Shown here in pieces: positions 8,901 to 16,690 of a stretch of 47,912 nucleotides of DNA (position 1 is the stretch's first letter; each line of letters starts with the position of its first letter). The translations under genes and the position numbers were made by a program. Location of the stretch: assembly GCA_900318195.1 (NCBI GenBank), contig ONJR01000076.1:1-47912 (forward strand). The letters run 5' to 3'. This DNA is from an uncultured Planctomycetota bacterium (GTDB lineage: Bacteria > Planctomycetota > Planctomycetia > Pirellulales > Thermoguttaceae). The notes under the pieces are model-generated. The model had not been told where the DNA came from, did no database searches, and was given only the letters and a program-made list of their open reading frames with translations.

Positions 8901-9036
8901 AATTCGCAGAGTCGTTAGCCAAGTCGCCTAGAATCGATTGCACGACGTCGCCATAATTGTTCGGAGCGTTCCCGGCGCCGGGTTTTTCGCCGCCTTTCCA
9001 CGCTTCGCCATGATTCTGAGAGTTTTCGTTTGCCAT
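5998..9036 (-). CDS. Single-pass membrane protein with squalene-cyclase-like alpha-toroid domain
   Basis: A 1012-residue protein. Residues 1-100 include a helical stretch; 101-300 are Pro/Gln/Tyr-rich (YPQQP, QPYYPQ); 300-370 are charged; 370-430 are Ala/Thr-rich. One transmembrane segment follows at about 474-494 (LALHIAIALLLALLVW), then an acidic linker. A prenyltransferase/squalene-oxidase-like repeat domain covers about 625-960, with repeats such as NPDGSW, DDGGWRYTP and RGSWFPQ, and a cysteine cluster CPKCRGAC. The tail is acidic. The N-terminal half is probably cytoplasmic with the alpha-toroid outside, by analogy with planctomycete relatives. The catalytic DXDD motif of squalene-hopene cyclases is not seen, so a binding or scaffolding role is more likely than cyclisation. 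No strong ribosome-binding site was found. Confidence 0.8.
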   Translation of the reverse strand: MANENSQNHGEAWKGGEKPGAGNAPNNYGDVVQSILGDLANDSANLRATIAQRAPYATPQQVEQIAAAVQARLGSAALTPAADQVVNDVLAALAAAGAFAQAHSGYSGYPQQPTYPSGQQYPSSPAPYPYGAQPYPGGAQPPYPYQPQTYYPNAPNQPYYPQPSSFNYVPQAPQQSWSAPNSGANPAFPYAQPPQTPPSGATNYYAPQGYPATPSGYPQQPVAQPPQPAQSHPTPPTPEPPVAPQVSERPDRADPASSIPSKTPVVELPPEPPTSTQDYPSPPQSSERAQSQPSRATHAKREKPTQPIVPSQPSTSSTASTRPASSRDDARKSTKSEKREEKRPRAADETKNKGKKEPKETTTPHAKPSRESRAQLTTLAASTPAPVADLATLATAAQTNNSNKPASLATLSANANTATLNLNTLATSNARVVSTDAFLQLLGRHAPKQQSGAATLDLLNNESSLEKAREDAPMWLMSLALHIAIALLLALLVWKTPVKNAFEVVSEPGFRDEVVLDEVFDPDASFEMNEEVEIDTTNAPEVDTNVQADVPDVSAFAEDVAAPLSITETAVGLEAPLGEVDNLLGSLMGDDLSGRGDNKAAALATGGGSEGSEKSVALALAWLAEHQNPDGSWSYDLRACPKCRGACGNSGTNGSKIAATAMGILPFLAAGHTPTQGKYKRVVADGLNFLLDQGKEEENGLSYRDGPGNMYAHGLATITLCETYAMLSDREKQRYRRLGYMAQSAVNYIEWAQADDGGWRYTPKQAGDTSVFGWQMMALKSASLGGLEVDDYVIRGARNFLRDVVSFDDESRYYYCNRASESHATTAIGLLCRLYLDWRTNNPKLLRGSAIISGIGPEFGNPYYNYYAAQLMHNVGGAMWQKWNQQTRDALCAAQIMDGHERGSWFPQDADGHCVMGGRLYATSLNCMVLEVYYRHMPLYQRMEETTRFPIEVLGGEPSDASNDAATDDVAEDLGELDETQQEAPKEASAEAEDEKSQEADKPENADAPREE

Positions 9037-9520
9037 ACCGCACCGTTATTTTCCCGCGTTGGTCGTCGTTCCTTGCCAACCGCGTCCTCCGCGCATACCT
9101 TATTCGCGTCCATACGCGTTAGCGTCGACGCACGTCTCTATTGTAACGCTAAAGCGCCAAAAAAGGAACGATTTTATTCGACAAAACCCGTCTCAAATGA
9201 AAAAAAAGCGTTAAAAACAGCTCGATTGCGCGACGAGTTGGTTCACAAAGTAAAAATAGGCGCTCTATACGGGAGGACCGTATGATCGTGCAATCATATT
9301 CCACAAGATTTGACGTCAACGTGAAAGAAATCTTCCCTAGTTTAACAAAATTCTCTTTATGCGCGAAATCGGGAAAAAAATAACAAACGCGTATTGCAAG
9401 AGCGGGAAAGAGCGCTACAATGGTGAGATAAGCGCGTTGGCGAATTTGCGCGATCGTTTAGTTGCATATAACGACGTCGCCGCGCGACGTCCTGAACGAT
9501 ATTACATTGAGGAAATAACC
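9037..9520. other. Divergent intergenic region
   Basis: It separates the minus-strand alpha-toroid gene from rpmG. It holds the rpmG promoter (9394-9421) and, on the minus strand, a TACAAT box near 9150 with no good -35. The longer open frame from 9359 runs into rpmG in frame but looks like untranslated leader. Confidence 0.6.
9394..9421 (+). promoter_or_regulatory. Sigma70-like promoter of rpmG
   Basis: TTGCAA (9394-9399), 16 bases, TACAAT (9416-9421). Initiation near 9428 would give a leader of about 93 bases before the rpmG ATG at 9521. Confidence 0.6.
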
Positions 9521-9688
9521 ATGGCAGGTAAAAGCAAGAAGAAGGCGGAAACCGTTTACCTCGTGTGCGAGGAAACCGGCGAATACAACTACATCGTCCG
9601 TCGTAAGCCGGGCGGCGAAAAGCTCAAGCTAATGAAGTATTGCCCTAAGCTCCGCAAGCACACGCTTCATAACGAGAAGAAAAAGTAG
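9521..9688 (+). CDS. rpmG: 50S ribosomal protein L33
   Basis: A 55-residue basic protein of normal L33 length. Recognisable elements are VYLVCEETG, an Arg/Lys stretch, LKLMKYCPKLRKHTLH and the lysine-rich end. The start is the ATG at 9521, with GAGGAAATAACC before it. In zinc-binding L33 there are two CxxC pairs; here only one cysteine of each remains (VCEE and YCPKL), so it should not bind zinc in the usual way. The frame extends 54 codons upstream to 9359, but those codons overlap the promoter and lack L33 similarity. Confidence 0.93.
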   Translation: MAGKSKKKAETVYLVCEETGEYNYIVRRKPGGEKLKLMKYCPKLRKHTLHNEKKK

Positions 9689-9714
9689 TCTTCTTTCGTC
9701 AAGAACGCGCATTT

Positions 9715-9770
9715 CGACCGGCACGACACGATTCATTTTGAATTTCTGTTGCGCCGGTCGTTTGTGTTCT
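9715..9770 (+). terminator. Hairpin terminator after rpmG
   Basis: CGACCGGC at 9715-9722 pairs with GCCGGTCG at 9753-9760, with a smaller inner hairpin, followed by TTTGTGTTCTTG. Flanking CAAGAAC/GTTCTTG could extend the stem. Confidence 0.55.
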
Positions 9771-9780
9771 TGTTCGACCT

Positions 9781-9826
9781 AAAACAAAAAGGCGCCGCCG
9801 ACTCGCCCATACGAGCGAATCGGCGG
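9781..9826 (-). terminator. Intrinsic terminator of the cyclophilin-type surface protein
   Basis: On the minus strand, CCGCCGATTCGC and GCGAGTCGGCGG form a stem with a short loop, followed by CGCCTTTTTGTTTT. It lies about 37 bases past the stop of the gene at 9863. Confidence 0.8.
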
Positions 9827-9862
9827 TTAATCGTTTCTTGTCCTGTTCAGGTTCTTTGACGA

Positions 9863-12800
9863 CTAGAAGCCAAAGAAGATTTCTTCGTCCTCTCGATCAT
9901 TATCTTGCGCCGCTGGAATGTAGGCGCTCAGTCGCGCCTTATGCGCGTACTCGTCGACGCCGTATTCCTCGGCGAACGCAAGATCAAGGAGCGCGTTCGA
10001 CGTCGAACCGGAGTCTGTGTTCTCAGAAGAGGAGCCGCTGTCGGTCGAGGAACCGGACCCGCTACCGGAACCAGAGCCGCTGTCGGTCGAGGAACCGGAC
10101 CCGCTACCGGAGCCGGAGCCGCTGTCGGTCGAGGAACCGGACCCGCTACCGGAGCCGGTGCCGCTGTCGGTCGAGGAACCGGACCCGCTACCGGAGCCGG
10201 AGCCGCTGTCGGTCGAGGAACCGGACCCGCTACCGGAACCAGAGCCGCTGTCGGTCGAGGAGCCAGACCCGCTACCGGAGCCGGAACCGCTGTCGGTCGA
10301 GGAACCGGACCCGCTACCGGAGCCGGAACCGCTGTCGGTCGAGGAACCGGACCCGCTACCGGAGCCGCTATCGTCGGAGATTGATTTATTGAAATCGATA
10401 TCGGCGTAGATTTCCTGATAAACCGAATAGCGCGAATAACCGTTTCGCCACACTTTGAGAATATCGCTCAACGTGGTTTCAACTTGCGCTCCCGTCGTCT
10501 TGCTAATCACGCGGAAGTTCGAGTTGCTCTTCTCGGTCTTAGCGGGAGAAGCGTCGATCTTATCCGCCGCCTTTTTCAGTTGCTCGTCGGCGTTCGACGG
10601 TACCGCGCTGCTATCGAGCGACTTTTGCGCGTCCCCTAGCGCGGCAAGCACGGTCGCGTACGCGTCGCTCACGAGCTTGTCTTCCGCGGACAACGTATCG
10701 TCGTACGTCGGGTCGGCGGCAAGTTTGGCGTCGTACTCTTGCGCCGTTGCGTCAAATTCGTCCTTCGACTTCGACGCGCGCAATTTCTGATCTCGCTCGT
10801 CGATCATTTTAACGTATTCGGTCATGTATTCGGCGAGATTCTGCGCGTGCGCGTCGTTGCGCGCCTGCTCGATCGCCGTGCGCGCCGCGATCAGTTCCGG
10901 CCAGGTCGTCGCCTTTGTCGTAATATACTCCACGAGCGACGCTTGTTTCAGCGCGTCCGCGCCGCGCGTCGCCGTAACCCACGCGTCGACCCATTTGTCC
11001 CACGAATCGATTTCGGAAGGCGTCGGGGTCGGCGTCTCTTCGCCTTGTTCAACGGTAATCGTAACGTTCGTCGTTGCGGAACCGCTATACGACTTCACGC
11101 CCTCGGTCTGAGTATAAGCGCGCGCGTCGACTTTAACCGCGAGATTCGCCGCGCCGCCGTCCGTGAGGTACGCGCTAGGGACAGCCCAGGTTAATTTACC
11201 GGTCGCCGCGTCGATCGTCATACCAGTCGGGTAATCGGTTCCTTCTACGCCGTTGAGTTTGTATTCGACCGCATATCCTTCAGCGCCCTCGGACGGCAAC
11301 GTCGCCGAGATCGCCGGCGTCTCAAGGGTCTGACCCGTCTTCACCGTCTGCGCCGGAACCTCGGCAACGGTCGGCGTAACAAGTTCGGTATCGTCCGATT
11401 TCTTATTAAGAATCTCAACGGTATACGCGCGCTCGGCGGAAAGACCGTCGACGTACTCCAATTCCTCCGCCTCGGGGTCGACGACCGTCTGCTTCGTCGC
11501 TTTGACGGTAAAAGTGAAGGGGCGCGAGGTCGTATCGGCGTCGAAGCCGTCGGGGTACGCTTCTGGCAGATTCCAGGTAATCGCGCCGGCCGCAGTGATC
11601 GACATACCTTCGGGCCCGGAGACGAGTTCGTATACAATACGATCGGCGGAGTTGTTCGGATCGGTCGCTTTAATTGTCGCCGAGTAGACTTCGTCGGTAC
11701 TGCCGCTCACTTCGTCGAGCGTCAGACTCTGGAGAACCGGCTTGCCGTCGACGTACACATTGACGTCTTCGGTCGTCGTCGACCCGCCGCCGTCCGTCGC
11801 TTTGAGTTGAATCGTAAAGCGTCCGACTTGCGACGCGGTCGGCGCGGTCCAGGTCAGCGTCCCGGTCTCGCTCACGCTAATGAAACTCGGATTCGCGTCG
11901 TTCGCGACAAGTTCAAACTTAACGTCGGAGCGCGCGGCGCCCTCGGAATCGACGCGATTCGTCGTTAATTGCAGACTGCCTGCGACGCCTTCCTTGAGCG
12001 AGGTGAGCGCGCTAAAGTCGTTCGTAAAATCGACGTCGTTCAATTCGACGGTGAAATCTAGTCGAGTCGCGCCGCTCAGTAGGTCGGTTCCGTCCTCCGT
12101 CGGCATACGACGCTGAACCGTTAAATAGTGCGCGCCGTTCGTGAGCGGTTCGTCGAGATTGAGCGTAACCGAACGCGTTTGCGCCGTGTCCTCCGCGCTG
12201 CCAGACTGAGGAACGACCGTGTAATTTACCGTTTGACCGTCGAGCGCGATAAGGTACGGACGCTGATTAAGATCGATACCTTCAGAAGCGCCCGTCGTGA
12301 TTTGGAGATTAATTTCGGGATTAATAAAATCGGAATGAATAATCCACGCGTCGTCGACTTTAAACGCCTCGTCCGCGACAAATGTCGCCGTTGGAGTCGC
12401 GGGATGCACGAGAACGTCGCGCGTTACCTCCGTCGTGAGCGTCGCTGCGATCGGCGTCAACCCGGTCGCAGACGTACCGTTATAGCCGGAGGTATAGGTG
12501 CACGTCGCCGTGATCGTAAGCGTTACCTTCTGCGGAGACGTCGCCGTCGTGTCGATGCGGAAAAGGTTCGACGCCGTATTCGCGGGCGTGATCGTTATCC
12601 CTTCGGCGTCCTCGTTCGCTGTGATCGTATAGCGAACAGCCTTGTCCCCGAACGTCGTCGGAAGAACGCCGTACATCTGCTCGCCCGCAACGCACTCGAA
12701 CGAGTTGTACGTCACTTCTACTTCGCTGCCGTCTTCCATCGTTACGGTTTCACTGAAGGGAGAATTCAACGCGTCTTTGATATATTCAGTCAACCCGGTC

Positions 12801-13717
12801 TGTCCGACGTAGACCGTCGTCGCGGTAGGCGTCTCCGATTCCGCCGTCGTATAAGAGAGCGCCGTTTTGCCGTTCGCGCTGTCAGAGGCGGTGAGGCGCA
12901 AAATGCTGTGCGTCTGCTCGTCCGCTTCCAAGACGTGGAAATTCGTCGTCGTGTAAGAATCGACAGGCTTCGACTGTTCGCCTGCCCCGTTATTGACGAC
13001 CTCTGCCTCTTGCAACGCCGCAACGACGTCGTAACCGTCAACGACGTAACCAAAGATATTGTAACCGTTATTAAGATACGTCGGCGCGCCAAACGTTACA
13101 AAGAACTGCGCGTCGCTCGTCCCGGATCCGCTATTAGCATACGCGACCGTGCCCGCGCGACTGAACGACAGCAGCGGCGAGTGTTCGTCGGGAATATTAT
13201 TCCCTGAACCGCCGTGCCCTGCCCCGTCCAGCGAGCCGCCCTGGAACATGAAGCCCGCCATAATACGGTGAATCGACTTACCCTCATAGTAACCGGAATC
13301 AACGACGTCCAGGAAATGATTCGATGAATTCTGCGCCTCGTTCTCGTCGCTGAAGAGTTGCAAAACGACCTCGCCGAGCGTCGTAACCGCGCCGTCAGTA
13401 GCAGACTTCTTAACAACCGTGAACGCGACCTGCGTGTCTGACAACAGGGTCGCGTCCAACCCGGCGACCGCGCTCGTGTCGAGCAAATCGCAATTGGTTC
13501 CAACGATCGCGTAATGATACGAGTCGGGATTTGCGATCGTTATCACCTCGGGCAAAACGTTGAAACCGGTTCCGTCGAGCATCTCGCGCGTCTCGAGCGC
13601 CTCGAAGATTCGTCGACGATTCGCTTCCTGAAGCAGCCGCAGTCGCTTCGCGTCTCGAGCGACGTTACGGCGTTTCGAATTCGACAAGACGCGACGAATA
13701 GACGCAAAAATAGTCAT
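9863..13717 (-). CDS. Exported cyclophilin-type PPIase with Ig-like domains and Ser-Gly-Asp repeats
   Basis: A 1284-residue protein. Residues 1-36 are basic and the planctomycete targeting motif [12 protein letters not shown] is at 38-49. A cyclophilin domain spans about 95-245, with [13 protein letters not shown] (149-161, catalytic-type Arg151) and AQFFVTFG (203-210), so peptidyl-prolyl isomerase activity is plausible. Several Ig/cadherin-like domains follow, of the type GTLTW and GAITW, then a helical region with many Lys/Asp. Next comes a run of about eight [14 protein letters not shown] repeats and a conserved-looking end. The ATG at 13717 has AAGGA nine bases upstream. An in-frame ATG further up (13906) lies before the promoter and is rejected. 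It is probably attached to the cell surface. Confidence 0.85.
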   Translation of the reverse strand: MTIFASIRRVLSNSKRRNVARDAKRLRLLQEANRRRIFEALETREMLDGTGFNVLPEVITIANPDSYHYAIVGTNCDLLDTSAVAGLDATLLSDTQVAFTVVKKSATDGAVTTLGEVVLQLFSDENEAQNSSNHFLDVVDSGYYEGKSIHRIMAGFMFQGGSLDGAGHGGSGNNIPDEHSPLLSFSRAGTVAYANSGSGTSDAQFFVTFGAPTYLNNGYNIFGYVVDGYDVVAALQEAEVVNNGAGEQSKPVDSYTTTNFHVLEADEQTHSILRLTASDSANGKTALSYTTAESETPTATTVYVGQTGLTEYIKDALNSPFSETVTMEDGSEVEVTYNSFECVAGEQMYGVLPTTFGDKAVRYTITANEDAEGITITPANTASNLFRIDTTATSPQKVTLTITATCTYTSGYNGTSATGLTPIAATLTTEVTRDVLVHPATPTATFVADEAFKVDDAWIIHSDFINPEINLQITTGASEGIDLNQRPYLIALDGQTVNYTVVPQSGSAEDTAQTRSVTLNLDEPLTNGAHYLTVQRRMPTEDGTDLLSGATRLDFTVELNDVDFTNDFSALTSLKEGVAGSLQLTTNRVDSEGAARSDVKFELVANDANPSFISVSETGTLTWTAPTASQVGRFTIQLKATDGGGSTTTEDVNVYVDGKPVLQSLTLDEVSGSTDEVYSATIKATDPNNSADRIVYELVSGPEGMSITAAGAITWNLPEAYPDGFDADTTSRPFTFTVKATKQTVVDPEAEELEYVDGLSAERAYTVEILNKKSDDTELVTPTVAEVPAQTVKTGQTLETPAISATLPSEGAEGYAVEYKLNGVEGTDYPTGMTIDAATGKLTWAVPSAYLTDGGAANLAVKVDARAYTQTEGVKSYSGSATTNVTITVEQGEETPTPTPSEIDSWDKWVDAWVTATRGADALKQASLVEYITTKATTWPELIAARTAIEQARNDAHAQNLAEYMTEYVKMIDERDQKLRASKSKDEFDATAQEYDAKLAADPTYDDTLSAEDKLVSDAYATVLAALGDAQKSLDSSAVPSNADEQLKKAADKIDASPAKTEKSNSNFRVISKTTGAQVETTLSDILKVWRNGYSRYSVYQEIYADIDFNKSISDDSGSGSGSGSSTDSGSGSGSGSGSSTDSGSGSGSGSGSSTDSGSGSGSGSGSSTDSGSGSGSGSGSSTDSGTGSGSGSGSSTDSGSGSGSGSGSSTDSGSGSGSGSGSSTDSGSSSENTDSGSTSNALLDLAFAEEYGVDEYAHKARLSAYIPAAQDNDREDEEIFFGF
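10034..10369 (-). repeat. Eight 42-bp tandem repeats coding Ser-Gly-Asp linker
   Basis: Units start at 10034, 10076, 10118, 10160, 10202, 10244, 10286 and 10328 (+ strand text begins GCCGCTGTCGGTCGAGG). They encode [14 protein letters not shown]. Variants such as GAACCAGA for GAGCCGGA are scattered. There are no spacers. Confidence 0.9.
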
Positions 13718-13814
13718 CTCACACATTCCTTTTTCACTGCGATCAAGCGCGACCCGGAAGCCGACGCCAACGTTACCATTATCCACTTCGCTTGACGCGC
13801 AAGGCGTCGACCCG

Positions 13815-13842
13815 ATTATACCATATTTTCCAGCCGCCGCAA
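13815..13842 (-). promoter_or_regulatory. Promoter of the cyclophilin-type surface protein
   Basis: On the minus strand, TTGCGG (13842-13837), 16 bases, TATAAT (13820-13815). A transcript from about 13808 supports translation from the ATG at 13717 and excludes the upstream in-frame ATG at 13906. Confidence 0.65.
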
Positions 13843-14092
13843 TCGTTAAAGTTACTTTATCCTTCTTATAACACAACAACGGCAAGCTCAATGTTCCTAA
13901 GCCCAACCCACAAAATAACGCGCTGAATTAGACGGGAACGTCCGTGCAAAGTTTCCATATAGGCGCGATTTTAACGAAAAAGCGCGCTCCAACGTCAATC
14001 TAGGAATTATACGCATTATATTCCGGTCATAGAAACTTATCGTCCGCGATTGAGAAAAACTTGTCCAAAAAGAAACAAATTACCAAATCCAC

Positions 14093-14121
14093 TTGAAAAA
14101 AACGTTAAAATGGGATAAAAT
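14093..14121 (+). promoter_or_regulatory. Promoter of the ABC ATPase
   Basis: TTGAAA (14093-14098), 17 bases, TAAAAT (14116-14121), about 70 bases before the ATG at 14193. Confidence 0.65.
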
Positions 14122-14192
14122 GGAATCCCGGTTGCGTCAAAGGTCTATCGTTGGCGCGCAGTGTGCGCTAATGCGTGAAATGAGGAGTTCAT

Positions 14193-14891
14193 ATGCTGGA
14201 ATTACGCAATTTAAAGAAATCGTACAAAGAGCCGAGCGGCGCCGAGCTGCCGATTCTAGACGTGCCAAAGTGGAGCGTCGACGCTGGCGAACAGGTCGTC
14301 GTAATTGGTCCGAGCGGATGCGGTAAAACGACGCTATTGCATATCATTGCCGGTATTCTGCGTCCGACGTCCGGACAGGTGCTCATCGACGGCTGGAACA
14401 CGCCGCTACTAACGGAATCGGAACGCGATCAGTTCCGCGCGCGCCGCATCGGATACGTCTTCCAGACCTTTAATCTCCTACCGGGCTTTACCGCGCTCGA
14501 AAATGTGCAGCTGGGTATGTCGTTCGCCGGCAGAGGTCGCGATAAAAAGCGCGCGATCGACCTGCTCGAACGCGTCGGACTAGGCGCAAGATTGCATCAC
14601 AAGCCGTCGCAGATGAGCGTCGGCGAGCAGCAGCGCGTTTCCGTCGCGCGCGCGCTAGCGAACCAACCGAAACTCGTGCTCGCAGACGAGCCGACCGCGA
14701 ACGTCGACGTCGGCAATCAGCAGATCGTCGTCGATATGCTGCGCAATACGTGCCGAGACGAGAACGTCGCGCTCATTCTCGTGACGCACTCTCCCGCCGT
14801 CGCTGAGCAGTTTGATCGCGTCGATCTTCTCACCGACGTCAATCTCGTTGCGAAACGTAAGCTCGCGGAGCAGGAAGAAGCGCGCGCGTAA
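14193..14891 (+). CDS. ABC transporter ATP-binding protein, LolD/MacB-like
   Basis: A 232-residue cytoplasmic ATPase. Walker A GPSGCGKTT is at 39-47, the Q-loop VFQTFNLLP at 91-99, the signature SVGEQQR at 144-150 (in place of LSGGQ), Walker B LVLADEPT at 163-170, and the switch histidine in LVTHS. The length and the NLLPGFTALENV region match the LolD/MacB/FtsE branch, which powers lipoprotein extrusion or small-molecule efflux with FtsX-type permeases. No permease gene is adjacent: the next gene is on the opposite strand and ends 10 bases away. Its partner must lie elsewhere. GAGGAG precedes the ATG at good spacing. Confidence 0.88.
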   Translation: MLELRNLKKSYKEPSGAELPILDVPKWSVDAGEQVVVIGPSGCGKTTLLHIIAGILRPTSGQVLIDGWNTPLLTESERDQFRARRIGYVFQTFNLLPGFTALENVQLGMSFAGRGRDKKRAIDLLERVGLGARLHHKPSQMSVGEQQRVSVARALANQPKLVLADEPTANVDVGNQQIVVDMLRNTCRDENVALILVTHSPAVAEQFDRVDLLTDVNLVAKRKLAEQEEARA

Positions 14892-14901
14892 CGCGTCGAG
14901 T

Positions 14902-15618
14902 TTACGTCAACTCGAACGACGGCCACAAACTAGGGTCTTCCTCGGCTGGCAACGGCGCGTAATGCTGTAACGCAAACGCGCCGTGTTCGCTGTCGAAAAC
15001 GATGTAGTGAAGACCGATGCGATTGAATTCTTCAGCGTCGTAGCCGGTAAGAGCGCCGCTCGGTAGGAACGCGGAAAACGCATAGCCGTCCGCGCGACGT
15101 TCCGACGCGAGCGCGAACTGGGACACGTCGACGGGAGACGGCGACGCCTTCGCGCGATTGATCGGCGCCCACTGCGCAATGGGTCGCGACTCCGTAGGCG
15201 ACGCCGCGACTGTGGGATAGAAGACAAACCGGTGGCAGAACCGCGACGCGCGATGCGATTCTTTAACGTCCCGCGTATCGAGGCACAGGCGAATCGAGTC
15301 CGCGTGCTCCAGACGCGTCGGCAAAAAGATCGACTGCTCGCTTTTACCGGCGACGACCGTTGTAAACGCGAGACCGGTCGGTAGCCACGCGAGTCGAAAA
15401 TCGAATAAAGACGCGTTTGTGCGTTCGCGTCCCTTCGCGCGATTACGCGCGCGCGCCGCCAACGGCGAATCCTCCGCTAGCTCGATCTGACTCCAGAACG
15501 GCGCGCTATAAGACGCGTCCAACGCTTCGGGCGCGAGCGCGCGCGGATCAAGCGAACTGGGCGCGCGACGGCATGAAAAACGCAAACGAAACATGAACCC
15601 TAACGGTATCGACGACAT
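14902..15618 (-). CDS. Conserved hypothetical, possibly CBM9/DOMON-like beta-sandwich
   Basis: A 238-residue protein without signal peptide or membrane segment. Segments such as IRLCLDTRDVKESHRASRFCHRF and a later YAFSAFLPSGAL followed by FNRIGLHYIVFD resemble the strand pattern of CBM9-like domains often found in planctomycete hypotheticals. This is a weak recognition. The ATG at 15618 is preferred because AAGGTAGGG lies just upstream; a TTG eight codons earlier (15642) overlaps that site. It is probably followed, on its 5' side, by the membrane protein gene at 15666 in the same direction, so the two may be co-transcribed. Confidence 0.6.
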   Translation of the reverse strand: MSSIPLGFMFRLRFSCRRAPSSLDPRALAPEALDASYSAPFWSQIELAEDSPLAARARNRAKGRERTNASLFDFRLAWLPTGLAFTTVVAGKSEQSIFLPTRLEHADSIRLCLDTRDVKESHRASRFCHRFVFYPTVAASPTESRPIAQWAPINRAKASPSPVDVSQFALASERRADGYAFSAFLPSGALTGYDAEEFNRIGLHYIVFDSEHGAFALQHYAPLPAEEDPSLWPSFELT

Positions 15619-15665
15619 ATCCCTACCTTCTCGATGAAACAACTATTCTAGCTCGCAAGCGCGCG

Positions 15666-16169
15666 TTATCGCTCCGCGTCGCGTTCCTCCGCGTCGCGCT
15701 CTGCCTCGCATTCGCGGAGACTCTCCTCCTGAAATTTCTTCATTTTAAACTCGAGCGCAAGTTTCTCTGCGTCGCGACGCTGACGCTCTTCCTCGAATGA
15801 AAACCAGACGGCGAGCGCGTCGACTAACGCGAGCGCGCCTATCCACAGACACAGCAGAATAGCCAACGTCCAAGCGCAAGAGACCAACTTCGGGTGATCG
15901 TGCGCCGACGTAAAGAGCCCTAGCAGCATGAGCGCGCCCACGACGCCAGCGAGGCACGCGATCTGTAATCGCCGCAGCGCCTGACGACGATAGAACCGCT
16001 TGCCGTGAGCGGTAAGTCCTCGCCAATAGAAGTCGCCGTGCCGCAATTTATCGAGTTGCACACGAAATTGCCACGCGGCGAACGCGACGACGACGCATAC
16101 GACAAGCGTGGTCGTGAGCTCGCGAAGTTCAGACGGTAAGCGTAACGTCGTTAGGAATAAAGTCGGCAT
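15666..16169 (-). CDS. Three-helix membrane protein with charged coiled-coil tail
   Basis: A 167-residue protein. Hydrophobic segments are at about 20-35, 70-87 and 97-120. The last 45 residues are highly charged and likely coiled coil (EEERQRRDAEKLALEF, then EAERDAEERDAER). A basic loop (FYRRQALRRLQ) lies between helices 1 and 2. AGGAG is nine bases before the ATG and a promoter is at 16211-16238. No family is recognised. Function unknown. Confidence 0.65.
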   Translation of the reverse strand: MPTLFLTTLRLPSELRELTTTLVVCVVVAFAAWQFRVQLDKLRHGDFYWRGLTAHGKRFYRRQALRRLQIACLAGVVGALMLLGLFTSAHDHPKLVSCAWTLAILLCLWIGALALVDALAVWFSFEEERQRRDAEKLALEFKMKKFQEESLRECEAERDAEERDAER

Positions 16170-16210
16170 AAGGCTCGCTCCTATGCTAGGTAGTCGACAA
16201 CATTTCCGGT

Positions 16211-16238
16211 ATTATACCAATAATTGCGCTTGACGCAA
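16211..16238 (-). promoter_or_regulatory. Promoter of the membrane-protein gene, overlapping the tRNA promoter
   Basis: On the minus strand, TTGCGT (16238-16233), 16 bases, TATAAT (16216-16211). Its -35 box overlaps that of the plus-strand tRNA promoter. Confidence 0.6.
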
Positions 16239-16257
16239 GGACGATAGGCGCTATAAT
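16230..16257 (+). promoter_or_regulatory. Promoter of tRNA-Val
   Basis: TTGACG (16230-16235), 16 bases, TATAAT (16252-16257), close to sigma70 consensus. Initiation near 16264 leaves a leader of about 43 bases before the mature tRNA. Confidence 0.75.
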
Positions 16258-16306
16258 ACAGGGGACTTGGGCGTTGGGAACGCAAGTTCCCGCGCGCGAC
16301 GATCGA

Positions 16307-16381
16307 GGGCAATTAGCTCAGTTTGGTTAGAGCGTCTGGTTTACACCCAGAAGGTCGCTGGTTCGAATCCAACATTGCCCA
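16307..16381 (+). tRNA. tRNA-Val (anticodon UAC)
   Basis: A full cloverleaf: acceptor GGGCAAT/ATTGCCC, D stem GCTC/GAGC with a 10-base loop, anticodon stem TCTGG/CCAGA with loop TTTACAC (anticodon TAC, reading GUA), variable loop AGGTC, and T arm GCTGG-TTCGAAT-CCAAC. One T-stem pair (C50-A64) is mismatched. The discriminator is A at 16381. CCA is not encoded and must be added after transcription. Confidence 0.95.
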
Positions 16382-16383
16382 CT

Positions 16384-16425
16384 GGGACGTCCCCGTTTGT
16401 CTGGCGTCCCTGTTTCTCTCTATTT
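16384..16425 (+). terminator. Terminator after tRNA-Val
   Basis: GGGACG (16384-16389) pairs with CGTCCC (16405-16410) and is followed by TGTTTCTCTCTATTTTC, immediately downstream of the tRNA. Confidence 0.6.
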
Positions 16426-16465
16426 TCTCTCATGTCAAATGTTGTTTGATAGTTGTATTCTCTGG

Positions 16466-16514
16466 CTCGCCGGTATGTACTTTTTTTGTTTCAGCATACC
16501 GGCGAGATTTTTTG
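16466..16514 (+). terminator. Second, strong intrinsic terminator
   Basis: A perfect 12-bp stem, CTCGCCGGTATG (16466-16477) with CATACCGGCGAG (16495-16506), and a 17-base T-rich loop, followed by ATTTTTTG. It backs up the tRNA terminator or closes an unseen short transcript, and insulates the polysaccharide operon promoter. Confidence 0.8.
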
Positions 16515-16585
16515 TACGCTTCGCGTAACGTCGCGCGCATGACAATGCGACGCCAGGACTATTGACGCGACGGCGCGCTACTCTA

Positions 16586-16614
16586 TTGACGTCGACGGCG
16601 AAAAGCAATAAAAT
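16586..16614 (+). promoter_or_regulatory. Promoter of the polysaccharide operon
   Basis: TTGACG (16586-16591), 17 bases, TAAAAT (16609-16614), about 77 bases before the first gene. It is the only clear promoter I found ahead of the 25-kb co-directional locus, though internal promoters in the 21.3-, 22.5-, 32.2- and 33.6-kb gaps are possible. Confidence 0.65.
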
Positions 16615-16690
16615 ATAGGGACTGCGTCGCGCGACGGCGCGCGGCGCGTCATGAAATCCGCACGTCCTCAGCCGCGATAGAATTAACGTC

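Larger units (their letters stand above)
13718..14192. other. Divergent intergenic region
   Basis: It contains back-to-back promoters for the surface protein (minus, 13815-13842) and the ABC ATPase (plus, 14093-14121). No gene is seen in it. Confidence 0.7.

Noticed and set aside
9359..9520. N-terminal extension of rpmG
   Set aside because: Includes the promoter; the ribosome-binding site and L33 similarity start at 9521.
10034..10369. CRISPR-like regularly spaced repeats
   Set aside because: The 42-bp units are contiguous, without spacers, and encode the Ser-Gly-Asp linker.
9838..10409. Plus-strand frames of 130-184 codons
   Set aside because: Shadows of the 42-bp repeats in the minus-strand surface-protein gene; compositions are pure Arg-Ser, Gly-Thr-Arg or Pro-Glu.
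13718..13906. 63-codon upstream extension of the cyclophilin protein
   Set aside because: Lies across its own promoter and lacks a ribosome-binding site; the ATG at 13717 has both.
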